Under the pieces are notes generated by a model. The model did not search any database, had not been told where the DNA came from, and worked only from the letters and a program-made list of their open reading frames with translations. Source: Protula sp. h YS-2021 (Eukaryota > Annelida > Polychaeta > Sabellida > Serpulidae). From it: 64,000 bases of DNA. The translations under genes were made by a program, and so were the position numbers. The stretch is from assembly GCA_949752745.1 (NCBI GenBank), contig OX457029.1, positions 43,448,500 through 43,512,499 on the forward strand. Reading direction: 5' to 3'. Positions within the stretch are counted from its first letter, which is position 1; every line of letters begins with the position of its first letter. This document shows, in pieces, positions 56,983-64,000 of this stretch.

Positions 56983-58048
56983 ATGTCGACGTGGAAAGAC
57001 TACTTGACCAATATTTACTTCAAACCTGGACAGCCTGGGGCATTTGCTGGTCCTTAAAACCTTTATCACATCTTAAAAAAACATGATCAACCAGTCACAC
57101 ATTCACAAGTGAAGAAATGGCTGCAGGATCAAGATGCATTCAGTTTACTACAACCTGTAAAATACAGGTTCAAAAGGCAACGTGTGATTACACGTGGCAT
57201 TGATGACATGTGGGATATTGATTTGGCTGATGTGGGAAACATAGCTCCCTATAATGATGACACACGATTTTTACTCATCGTCATTGATGTGTTTTCCAAA
57301 TATTTATGGGTACAGCCAATACCTAATAAATCACATACCAGCGTCATACAAGCTTTTCAAAAGATTTTTCATGACACACGACGAAGACCACAAACTCTAA
57401 GATCTGATAAAGGAACGGAATTTAAAAACAGATGGGTAAAAGCATTTTTGAAGAAAGAGGGAATTCATGCTTATACTACTAAGAAGGAAACCAAAGCCAA
57501 CTTTGCTGAAAGAGTCATTCGTACTCTAAAGGGAATGATGTATCGGTATTTTCTACATAATCAAACTTACCGTTACTAAGACATCCTTCCAGACTTGGTG
57601 TACAATTACAACCATAGACCTCATGGTTCTCTTCCTGATAAGTATACTCCTGCAGACATTCGTAAAGACAACGAATCGAAAGTGTGGAAGTATATGCAGT
57701 AGGCAAAGTGAAATTGAAACCGAAGAAGAAATGGTATAAATTTAACATTGTCGATCATGTTCGTATTTCCCACATCAAATATGTGTTTCAACGAGATTAT
57801 CACATCAGATGGACGCAATAAGTCTTCATTGTCACACATCGTTGTAAGAGGCAAGGAATACTGATATTGATGGACATTTCTATGAGGAAGAACTGCAGAA
57901 AGTGACTAAAGATATTGAATCTATTTATAGAATTAAAAAAGTCTTGAAAACACGTAAAAGACGAGGTGTGAAAGAATTATTTGTCAAGTGGTTAGGTTGG
58001 CCAAACAAGTTTAACAGTTGTGTGCAAGAAACAGACATTCAAAAATGA
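56983..58048 (+). pseudogene. Polinton DDE integrase with C-terminal chromodomain
   Basis: Retroviral-type integrase that inserts the element. Start ATG 56983 (MSTWKDYLTNIYF). The catalytic residues can be seen: Asp in WDIDLAD (about 57213-57233), Asp in LRSDKGTEF (about 57397-57423) and Glu in FAERVIRTLKGM (about 57499-57534). The C-terminus (57919-58048) is a chromodomain with ELFVKWLGWPNKFNSC, a known Polinton integrase feature. In-frame stops lie at 57055-57057, 57577-57579 and 57700-57702. Frame changes occur near 57697 and between about 57820 and 57870. The final TGA overlaps the next gene's ATG as ATGA. The gene is inactive as read. Confidence 0.9.
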
Positions 58049-58614
58049 AGCATCAATAAACATGTTTTATCTCTGGACCTACAGGTAGTGGCAAAACGTC
58101 TCTGGTGAATGAAATTCTAGAACAAAAGTTGATTAAACCCTCTCCAAAAAGCATTTTATGGCTCTATGCAGCAGATCAGCCTTTGTACAAGGGAATGAAA
58201 GGCGTGGAATTTTACCAAGGCATTCCAGATGACATTGAAGAGCGCTTTAATCCGAAAAAACCAAACTTACTTATCATTGATGTCTTAATGACGAAATGTC
58301 ATAGTGATGAGCGTATGACACGTCTCTTTAGTGTTGGCAGCAGTCATCAAAATCTAAGCATTATCTTTATTGTGCATAATTTATTCCATCATGGTAAAGA
58401 GATGCGAAATATTAGTTTGAATACACATTATATCATTCTAGATGCTACAAACAAACCACATGGTTATTTATTCATTGATTTAAAACCAAAGACAAATGAT
58501 CAACTACGTATTCGTACAGGCATTTTACCAAAAGATACACATTATGTATATATTGATAAAGCTGTGTATGAACAAGAACCAACTCATTTAACCATTCGCA
58601 GTCAAGATGTCTAA
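58045..58614 (+). pseudogene. Polinton packaging ATPase (FtsK/A32-like)
   Basis: P-loop ATPase that pumps the DNA genome into the capsid. Walker A is GPTGSGKTS (58075-58101) and Walker B is NLLIIDVLM (about 58263-58290). A following IIFIVHNLFHHGKEMRN segment fits the sensor region. The length is about 189 codons if read from the ATG at 58045, somewhat short for the family but complete across the core. An in-frame TAA occurs at codon 5 (58057-58059). The next in-frame ATG is not before the P-loop, so the copy is probably broken, unless translation starts otherwise. The gene overlaps the integrase stop by ATGA and the next gene's start by 8 nt. Confidence 0.88.
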
Positions 58615-58919
58615 ACGTATTCGAGCGAACCAGCCTTTTCTTCATTTGCTCGCATGCAGTGGGCCTAAACGACGTAAATCCTACAAAGGAGGAATTAACA
58701 AGCTTGTTTGAAATTTGCTTGAATATATTGCGAGGACATTTACCCTTAAGCTCAAAACGGTTTAAGGAATTTAAACGTGAACGTCATACGCTACGTACTC
58801 TGGCAGATAAGAATATATCACTTCGGAGAAAAAAGAAGTTGATTAATCAGAAAGGTGGATTTATTGGAGCTATTGCTAAGTTTGCATTGCCCTTATTAGC
58901 CCAACTGCTGTTAAAATGA
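58607..58919 (+). pseudogene. small basic Polinton protein, frameshifted
   Basis: Starts MSKRIRANQPFLHLLACSGP at 58607, overlapping the ATPase stop. The first frame ends at a TGA near 58708-58710. The second frame carries a basic region (RRKKKLINQKGG) and a hydrophobic C-terminus (FIGAIAKFALPLLAQLLLK). This N-terminal basic plus C-terminal hydrophobic layout recurs in Polinton and adintovirus gene maps between the ATPase and capsid genes. It may be a virion core or membrane-active protein; that is inference. The stop at 58917-58919 overlaps the next ATG as ATGA. Confidence 0.7.
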
Positions 58920-59479
58920 AACATACTATAAAAATGGTTCTCATTCCTGAATATGAATACAAAATGTTATTAGAAAATAAAAATGACATCAAAACAAAAG
59001 TAAATACACTTTTACGTGGGAAACGAACACTTGAAAAGGCTATGGAAATGTTTCAACTTCTTGGTCGTCATTTACGAACAAGTCAGTCACAACAACAACA
59101 ACGACAAAAGCCTGTTGCATCATCATCACCAGAAAAGTTATTTTTAAGTCATTTTCAACCTATCTATCATGGAAAAGTAACACAACTTTTATCGGAACTG
59201 AAGAAACATAGTGTTAAATGGACAGACAAGAATGAACTTGTGTTGAAAACGGGCAATATTATAACAAATTCCTACATTGTTGATTTGATGAAAAAGCATT
59301 GGTGGCGACAAGAAGAAGAAAAACGACGAGAACCACATGGTTGGCATCCGTTTATCCAGGAAATTGTAGATGCTAATATTCCAAAACAATGTTTAGTAAA
59401 AAGACCACTCGTGACGACATTACAACAGAAATGGAACAAGGTCAACAGACAGTTTCATGAAGGATGGGAAAATTTTTAA
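58916..59479 (+). CDS. Polinton hypothetical protein with coiled N-terminus
   Basis: An intact 187-codon frame. MVLIPEYEYKMLLENKND near the start is followed by a Lys/Leu-rich helical segment, a Gln-rich linker (SQQQQRQKPVASSS) and a C-terminal domain with WWRQEEEKRREPHGWHPF. The start at 58916 overlaps the previous stop (ATGA); the ATG at 58934 (MVLIPEYEY) is an alternative. Similar genes lie beside the ATPase in other Polintons, but I cannot name a function. It is one of the few undamaged genes in the block. Confidence 0.75.
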   Translation: MKHTIKMVLIPEYEYKMLLENKNDIKTKVNTLLRGKRTLEKAMEMFQLLGRHLRTSQSQQQQRQKPVASSSPEKLFLSHFQPIYHGKVTQLLSELKKHSVKWTDKNELVLKTGNIITNSYIVDLMKKHWWRQEEEKRREPHGWHPFIQEIVDANIPKQCLVKRPLVTTLQQKWNKVNRQFHEGWENF

Positions 59480-59673
59480 CATGGCTGAAAGAGCTATGTT
59501 GTTGTCAAGAAACCACTATTCATGTAAAAATAAGATGTGCAAGTGTTTGTTGTGAAGGAGAAGTAATAGATCATGTAGATCATAATGATGAGACACATCA
59601 TTTACATACTTGTGTGAATGGCGCGCGCTATCGTGATGTATATAGACAACGTCAACGCACATATACCATTTAG
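59464..59673 (+). CDS. small Cys-rich Polinton protein
   Basis: A 69-codon intact frame, MGKFLTWLKELCCCQETT..., overlapping the preceding gene by 16 nt. It has a cluster of cysteines (CCCQ, CASVCCEG) and a His/Asp-rich middle (DHVDHNDETHHLHTC), which suggests metal binding. It ends just before the penton-like gene at 59680. Family not recognised. Confidence 0.6.
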   Translation: MGKFLTWLKELCCCQETTIHVKIRCASVCCEGEVIDHVDHNDETHHLHTCVNGARYRDVYRQRQRTYTI

Positions 59674-59679
59674 TTCATC

Positions 59680-60449
59680 ATGGAGTCGACAAGTTTTTAC
59701 ATTACTTTGTCTAGCAATGCTAGTATGAACTATTATCCCAACAACAAGGCTTCGAATTATCAAATACGTATGCCTCGAACCATCTATCTGAATGGAAAAT
59801 ATGAAGTTGCTTTAGCTGAATTCAAATTCAATATCTACATACATGGACAACTAAGAGACATGGTATGGACTATTCTATTCAGTATCGACAACAACCACTG
59901 ACAGATATTGTCCTTGACACTATCAATATTCCTTATGGTTACTATAGATCCATACAAGAAATATGTCATGCAGTCAATGAAGAAGCGGCTAATTCTATGA
60001 AAGATGACCTTAAAGAAGCTATTCGGATAAAGTATGATAAAATTAGACGACGCGTTTTTCTATTTCTAAATTATGGCTTTGAAGTGTCATTCTCCGCTGG
60101 ATTAGCTGAGATTTTAGGATTTATCCCGGATCAATGGTATACTGAAACATGTACAGCTGAACATAAAGCTGATGTGAAACAGGGATTTTATACACTTTAT
60201 GTGTATTGTAGCATTTGTGAACCACACGTTGTTGGTGATTATTATATTCCTTTGCTACGTTCTGTTGGAATACAAGGCCATGATGGCGATATTGTCATGA
60301 AAACTTACGGCGAACCGCATTATGTTCCTGTAAACATGTCCAAATTTGGCGTGATAGAAATGAATATTAAGGACGACACAGGCCATAGTGTTCCATTTCA
60401 AACTGGAAGGGTGATCTGTAAACTTCATTTTCGAAAAAAAGCATTATGA
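59680..60449 (+). pseudogene. Polinton penton-like minor capsid protein, frameshifted
   Basis: Single-jelly-roll vertex protein of Polinton capsids. The N-terminus has the family opening FYITLSSNASMNYYPNN, followed by MPRTIYLNGKYEVALAEFKF. The frame changes near 59850-59890, after which the domain continues with INIPYGYYRS, VFLFLNYGFEVSFSAGLAEI and LGFIPDQWY. Later comes YVYCSICEPHVVGDYYIPLL, the conserved VYCDI...VGD..vPLLR position, and the domain ends near YVPVNMSKF. Length about 255 residues. The stop is TGA 60447-60449. A single indel explains the break. Confidence 0.85.
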
Positions 60450-60454
60450 AAGCT

Positions 60455-60754
60455 TAAACAAACGATGGGTCTGCATATCGCAACCGTTTTCTTCGTCAAG
60501 TTGGCGGGGAATTACCAGGATTCAAAGGAGCGCGAATCCAATATGGCGATGGCATTGGTTCAATACTGGGGTCAATGGCTCGTAAAGCTATTCCATTACT
60601 TAAGGCTGGGGCTAAGATCGTTGCGCCACATCTTAAGAAGGGTGCAAAGAATGTCGCGAAAGATGTTACGGGCCGAGTAGCACAACGTGTGTTTGGCGAT
60701 GTGCTTGAAAAGCGCGTGCAAAACAGCCAGACGCATAACATCAAAACATATTAG
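60455..60754 (+). CDS. small basic pX-like Polinton virion protein, start uncertain
   Basis: An open frame from 60455 to the stop TAG 60752-60754. It has the Polinton/adenovirus pX-like pattern: GGELPGFKGARIQYGDGIGS, then a hydrophobic and basic helix AIPLLKAGAKIVAPHLKKGA, then KDVTGRVAQRVF. Such proteins are thought to bind DNA or membranes inside the virion. There is no ATG upstream of the glycine-rich motif in this frame; the first is at about 60573, inside the domain. The start has therefore been lost, is non-AUG, or comes from an upstream exon. The overlapping 71-codon frame at 60465 is a shadow. Confidence 0.75.
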
Positions 60755-60818
60755 AAAAGATATCTTTTGAAAGATATCTCTCATTCATAATCATCCGTGT
60801 GAAAGTAGTCTTTCTCCA

Positions 60819-62110
60819 TTGGAATGGATTCACGTACCACCGACGCAAACTGCTGTAGAGAAAAGTTATAATGTCGACTATCAACCACTCACTAGCATTA
60901 GAGAAGGTGCTCCAATAGAATTCTACATTCCTGCGAGTACAGAAGAATATCTGGATTTAAAGAACAGCAAACTTCATATTATATGTCGCATTGTAAAGGC
61001 TAATGAAACAGCTTGTGGCGCAGATGATAATGTCTCATGCATCAATGATTTGCTTAATGGGTTATGATCTAATATTGAATTGTTTCTGAATGATCGATTG
61101 GTATCTCATAGCAACAATACCCATGGTTATACCAGCATTATCTCTCATCTCATCCATAATTCGGAAGAAAGTCTTCATTCTGAGCGCTCTATGCATCTAA
61201 TGTATAAGGACACTGCTGGGTCAATGAATAGTAATGAGGTGAAAAGAGCCAATCATGAAAGATATGTATCAGGGTTTCATGTCAATGCTGACGGTGGTGA
61301 TTTAGCTGAACAAGGAAATAATGGCTTACATCAACGTTATTTGCATACACGTCTCAGCCGTGATTTTATGCTAACAGGTGGTTTAAGGATAGATTTTTTT
61401 GAGCAGGATCGTTATCTTCCTAATGGCATCAGTTTGAAATTGCGTTTCCATAGACAAAAAGATGAATATGTATTGATGGCTGCAGATAATACCTCTTTCA
61501 CTTCTACCTATAGGTAGAAGTGAAAGAGGTATTTTTAACCATTCGCAAAGTGAGGGCTAGTCCAGGTATTCAGTTTGGACATACACATGCATTGATGAAA
61601 AGTCCTGCCAAGTTAATCATCACTAGAAAAGAATGTAAAGTGTTGGCTATTCCAGCAGGATTTCAGTCTTTTGTGAAAGATAACATCTTTTTGGGCCAAT
61701 TACCAAATCGCATTGTCATTGGTCTGGTTCATAATGAAGCCTTTTTTGGATCAGTATTGAGGAATCCATATGATTTCAGACATTTGATCTGGACTACATG
61801 CAACTGTACACGGATGGTGAACCAGTTTTATCCAAACCTCTCAAGCTTGACATTACACAGAACAAATACCTAGACGCTTTTCAAACGCTTTACAAATCGT
61901 TTGATAGATTGAATGGTGAGAAAAGTTCCATTATAAAACGGGAATGGTGGCGATGATCATTTTCCCCTGATCAAACATGGGAATTTGCGGCTAGAAAGGA
62001 ATTTTAGCAGAGCTTTACAACATACAGTCAATGTCATTGTCTATGCTGAATTTGACAACATTATTGAGATAAGTGCAAATCGCAGCATCCAATTCGACTA
62101 CCAGTCATGA
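60819..62110 (+). pseudogene. Polinton major capsid protein (double jelly-roll), disrupted
   Basis: Structural hexon-type protein. The N-terminus has VPPTQTAVEKSYNVDYQPL and EGAPIEFYIPASTEEYLDL, standard for this family. Further landmarks are ELFLNDRLVSHSN, the acidic-to-Gly segment GGLRIDFFEQDRYLP, and LKLRFHRQKDEYVL. The C-terminus is VYAEFDNIIEISANRSIQFD. Breaks: in-frame TGA at 61065-61067; a frame change at a 46-bp perfect palindrome (61488-61533) with a TAG at 61515-61517; and further breaks between 61780 and 61960. The stop TGA 62108-62110 overlaps the protease ATG. The expected length of about 420-430 codons fits the span. Confidence 0.88.
61488..61533 (+). repeat. 46-bp perfect palindrome inside the capsid gene
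   Basis: Left arm 61488-61510 and right arm 61511-61533 are exact reverse complements with no spacer, with the centre at CCTATAGG. It coincides with a reading-frame change in the major capsid gene. Confidence 0.95.
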
Positions 62111-62429
62111 ACACGAAGCAGATCAATGCCATATTGAGCCATGATGTCATGACCAAAGACTTGTTTCAAGGCGTGTTTGCCATAGACCAGTTATCATCTT
62201 TAAAACGTGGTGCCTATGTCATCAACACAGACGATCAAGATGAACCAGGAGAACATTGGGTGGCAGTGTATTATGACAAATCCCTGTAGAATATTTTGAC
62301 TCTTATGGACTTTTACCTCTAGATGATCGTTTAGAAACGTTTTTAAGAAATGACTATATGTATAATTCCATATCATTACAAACGCCAATATCATCGTCAT
62401 GTGGTTTTTATTGTGTATATTATATATAG
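62107..62429 (+). pseudogene. adenain-like cysteine protease of the Polinton
   Basis: Maturation protease of the adenain/Ulp1 (C5/C48) type. The start MNTKQINAILSHDVMTKDLF is followed by FQGVFAIDQL and VINTDDQDEPGEHWVAVYY, which holds the catalytic His. The frame ends early at TAG 62287-62289. A different frame then gives YFDSYGLLPLDDRLE, with the second triad member Asp, and SSCGFYCVYYI, with the catalytic Cys. It stops at TAG 62427-62429. A single frame change near 62285 explains the break. The length of about 107 residues is short for the family. Its ATG overlaps the capsid stop as ATGA, which supports the chosen start. Confidence 0.85.
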
Positions 62430-62514
62430 ACATTATAAACCATTGTTTTATTAATGATGTTGTAGTTAAGTTAGTTAAGTTGTAGTCAACCCAAGTTTCA
62501 AACTGTCTTGTTTA

Positions 62515-62640
62515 TTGTGTTTCAAACTTTTATTTATAAACTCTATTTACAAACACTATTCACAAACTTTTATTTATAAACATATAATTACAAACTTTTA
62601 TTTACAAACTCTATTTACAAACTTTTATTTACAAACACAT
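62515..62640 (+). repeat. tandem TTTATTTACAAAC-type repeat between convergent gene blocks
   Basis: Six to seven imperfect 18-25 bp units of ACAAACTTTTATTTATAAAC type. It lies between the plus-strand protease and the minus-strand gene at 62625, where transcription from both sides would end. T-rich on both strands, it contains several possible poly(A) hexamers. Confidence 0.75.
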
Positions 62641-63316
62641 TCATTTTTCAATACATTAATCAATGAATGCCATTCATTACAATCTAAATTAATATATGTA
62701 TCATAGACATTACATCCACATTTGTAAATGCTATGAAAGGTCACATAACACGCATCACCAAACTTTATCACTTTAACAGTTTCTTGTTCAGACAGTTTCA
62801 GTTCATATCCTTCTTCATTCATGTCTATATCCATCACACGCATAGGCTGTGTCAGCTCAATGGATTTGGTACCCCGCTTGAGTCGTATACCTTCCTCTTT
62901 GAATTCAAGCATAAGGTTCTTCCCAATCCAATGCTTGCAACAACGGTAAAGACGTTTTTATGTTCACAAGACTGAACAGCTTCTAGGAATCGTAAGACTG
63001 CATGCCAGTTCTTGATATCAAAGTGGATCAAATCTGTATATGGAATATCTGGCACAACTCCATTATAATCCTCTGGATAATCTGGTAAAAGATTTCTCCA
63101 GAATGTCACACGTATGTCAGAATCATGTTCAACCACTAACACTTCAACTTTATTTCCAAATCTACATTTAAACCCATGTTAAAGCGGTATGTTTTGAAAG
63201 TCTTTCCACACTTCAGGTTTAAACCGATAAGCATGTATTATCCGAGAATTTATCATCACTTCATTCCTGTCATTTACAGCGAGGTAAGCATAATCGTTAA
63301 ACACAAGTGCATTCAT
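62625..63316 (-). pseudogene. Polinton minus-strand unknown protein, disrupted
   Basis: Starts MNALVFNDYAYLAVNDRNEV at 63316, 16 bp after the PC4-like stop. In-frame TAA at 63179-63181. The frame then continues through VEVLVVEHDSDIRVTFWRNL and IHFDIKNWHAVLRFLEAV, and changes near 62910 to reach EFKEEGIRLKRGTKS. It ends with DTYINLDCNEWHSLINVLKN at 62625. Total about 230 codons. Repeats of a beta-strand followed by a W-L helix resemble the C-terminal half of PC4 domains, so a ssDNA-binding role is possible but unproven. Confidence 0.6.
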
Positions 63317-63331
63317 GATGACAATACCTTG

Positions 63332-63673
63332 TTATGCGCCGTCTTCTTGTCTGCGAAGCCTTTTATCCACTTCTTTCACCTGCTTCTTCAGCATTTTCCA
63401 TTCAGGTATTGTCAGCAAGATACCCTTTTTCGTAGGACGGTTTCTTCCAGTCCCCTTATCTCTGAGGTATTTGCGAATGTTCACCACTCCTTCATTGCTT
63501 TGTTTCATAATCTTGATATACTTTCCTAGAGACAGCATTCTCTCCCACGACTGTGGTGTTGGTGTCGTCTCCACTTTTAATTTCTTGATAGTGTTGCTGG
63601 GATTTTTTACGTTCAAGTCTTTCACTGTATCAGCAAGAGTATCCATATTCGTTGCAGATCTTTTCCGATTCAT
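63332..63673 (-). CDS. PC4-like single-stranded DNA-binding protein
   Basis: An intact frame of 113 codons from ATG 63673 to TAA 63332. An N-terminal disordered basic part (MNRKRSATNMDTLADTV) is followed by a PC4/p15-type domain: ERMLSLGKYIKIMKQSNE, then VVNIRKYLRDKGT, then PTKKGILLTIPEWKMLKKQV. These correspond to the family order of strand, VxIRxYY, basic KKGIxL strand and W-L helix. PC4 proteins bind ssDNA and act as transcription coactivators; phage and other virus relatives act in replication or late transcription. A TATA box (63729-63735) lies about 56 bp upstream. Neighbours on the same strand are PolB (upstream) and an unknown gene (downstream). Confidence 0.75.
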   Translation of the reverse strand: MNRKRSATNMDTLADTVKDLNVKNPSNTIKKLKVETTPTPQSWERMLSLGKYIKIMKQSNEGVVNIRKYLRDKGTGRNRPTKKGILLTIPEWKMLKKQVKEVDKRLRRQEDGA

Positions 63674-63728
63674 GTTCACGCTCCAGTGTTCACACCTTAA
63701 CTAACTCTCAAGTTGAAGTGTCTCGCCC

Positions 63729-63735
63729 TTATATA
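63729..63735 (-). promoter_or_regulatory. TATA box for the PC4-like gene
   Basis: On the minus strand TATATAAGGGCGAGAC lies 56 bp before the ATG. A similar TATAAAAGGG sequence precedes a plus-strand gene at 54703, suggesting a shared promoter style in this element. Confidence 0.5.
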
Positions 63736-63782
63736 CTGTAATGTCCATGTGCCAAAGTGGAATAGCCATCATTCAGCACATA

Positions 63783-64000
63783 TCACTTGTCACCATAGGG
63801 GTAGAGAGCCACTTTCCTCATCTTCTCCCAGAAAATCTGGTAGTCATGACTTCGAATGATGTGCCCTGTAGCCATCGTTTGCGTTCGGTTGAACAAACTG
63901 TCTTTATACTGCTTATGTTTCATTTTCGGCCTAAGCCCAACAAACTCTTCAATCGGAATGCCCGCCATCTCATCTTTCATTTTCCCAAGCACTTTTTTGT
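63783..64000 (-). CDS. protein-primed family B DNA polymerase, C-terminal end
   Basis: Replicative polymerase of the element. Only the last 72 codons are in the window; the gene continues past the right edge and the frame is open to it. Visible landmarks are KVLGKMKDEMAG, IEEFVGLRPKM and a C-terminal HIIRSHDYQIFWEKM and KVALYPYGDK. That order is typical of the extreme C-terminus of Polinton PolB. The stop is TGA 63783-63785. The lead Met at 63992 is arbitrary; the real start is roughly 3 kb further right. Confidence 0.85.
   Translation of the reverse strand, partial: KKVLGKMKDEMAGIPIEEFVGLRPKMKHKQYKDSLFNRTQTMATGHIIRSHDYQIFWEKMRKVALYPYGDK

Larger units (their letters stand above)
54230..64000. 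mobile_element. Polinton/Maverick (adintovirus-like) element, partial
   Basis: The gene set defines the element: DDE integrase with chromodomain, packaging ATPase, penton-like and double-jelly-roll capsid proteins, adenain-like protease and protein-primed PolB. The capsid block is on the plus strand; PolB and two companions are on the minus strand, and the element runs off the right edge. The left terminus is not seen; the first gene begins near 54264. The usual length is 15-20 kb, so roughly half is shown. Stops or frameshifts occur in the integrase, ATPase start, penton, major capsid, protease and NADAR genes, so this copy is decayed unless the assembly has indels. No envelope or entry gene was recognised. 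Confidence 0.93.

Noticed and set aside
56983..58048. Integrase as part of an LTR retrotransposon or retrovirus
   Set aside because: No gag, protease-RT-RNase H or LTRs nearby; it is followed by a packaging ATPase and capsid genes, the Polinton arrangement.
60465..60680. 71-codon frame starting with ATG in the pX-like region
   Set aside because: The frame at 60455-60754 shows the conserved Gly-rich and basic pattern; this one is its +1 shadow.
63176..63704. Plus-strand frames over the right end of the window
   Set aside because: Antisense shadows of the PC4-like gene and its minus-strand neighbour.

Overview
This window is eukaryotic nuclear DNA from an animal, most likely a marine mollusc and perhaps a bivalve. 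The reasons are intron-rich genes with GT-AG splicing, a lysosomal galactocerebrosidase, an AT-rich non-coding background, many short non-autonomous DNA elements of the kind common in bivalves, a degenerate LINE, a Tc1-like remnant and a large Polinton/Maverick element. The species is inferred, not proven.

Layout. Positions 1-20,900 hold no recognisable host gene. They carry diverged repeats, several inverted-repeat elements (5899-6643, 8398-9000, 12466-13413, 17040-17788) and a broken LINE on the minus strand (about 9440-11260). Positions 20,895-29,504 (+) hold a complete 18-exon galactocerebrosidase (GH59) gene of 668 codons, with every splice phase consistent and both catalytic glutamates present. 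Positions 36,503-50,240 (-) hold a large convergent gene of at least 14 exons. It encodes a roughly 2,000-residue, mostly disordered, basic chromatin-type protein with one MBT repeat like those of the L3MBTL family, an unusual Cys-rich module near the N-terminus and three C2H2-like zinc fingers at the C-terminus. Two foldback-like elements, one between the genes and one inside an intron of the MBT gene, are bounded by inverted arrays of short tandem repeats.

Positions about 54,230-64,000 are the left and central part of a Polinton/Maverick (adintovirus-like) element that runs off the right edge. The plus strand carries an early block of small accessory genes, including a NADAR/YbiA-like glycosidase-fold gene and a pair of paralogous small acidic proteins. 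After these come a DDE integrase with a C-terminal chromodomain, a packaging ATPase, small basic proteins, a penton-like minor capsid protein, a pX-like basic protein, a double-jelly-roll major capsid protein and an adenain-like protease. The minus strand carries the C-terminus of a protein-primed family B DNA polymerase, a PC4-like ssDNA-binding protein and a broken unknown gene. Several of the genes have in-frame stops or frameshifts, so this copy is decayed or the assembly has indels.

Working together: the capsid and packaging genes (ATPase, protease, penton, major capsid) are packed head to tail with ATGA-type overlaps. The accessory genes each appear to have their own TATA box, two of which contain the stop codon of the gene before. 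The most interesting content is this accessory block, with its NADAR gene, duplicated gene family, spliced intron and stop-codon/TATA fusions, together with the tandem-array-terminated elements.
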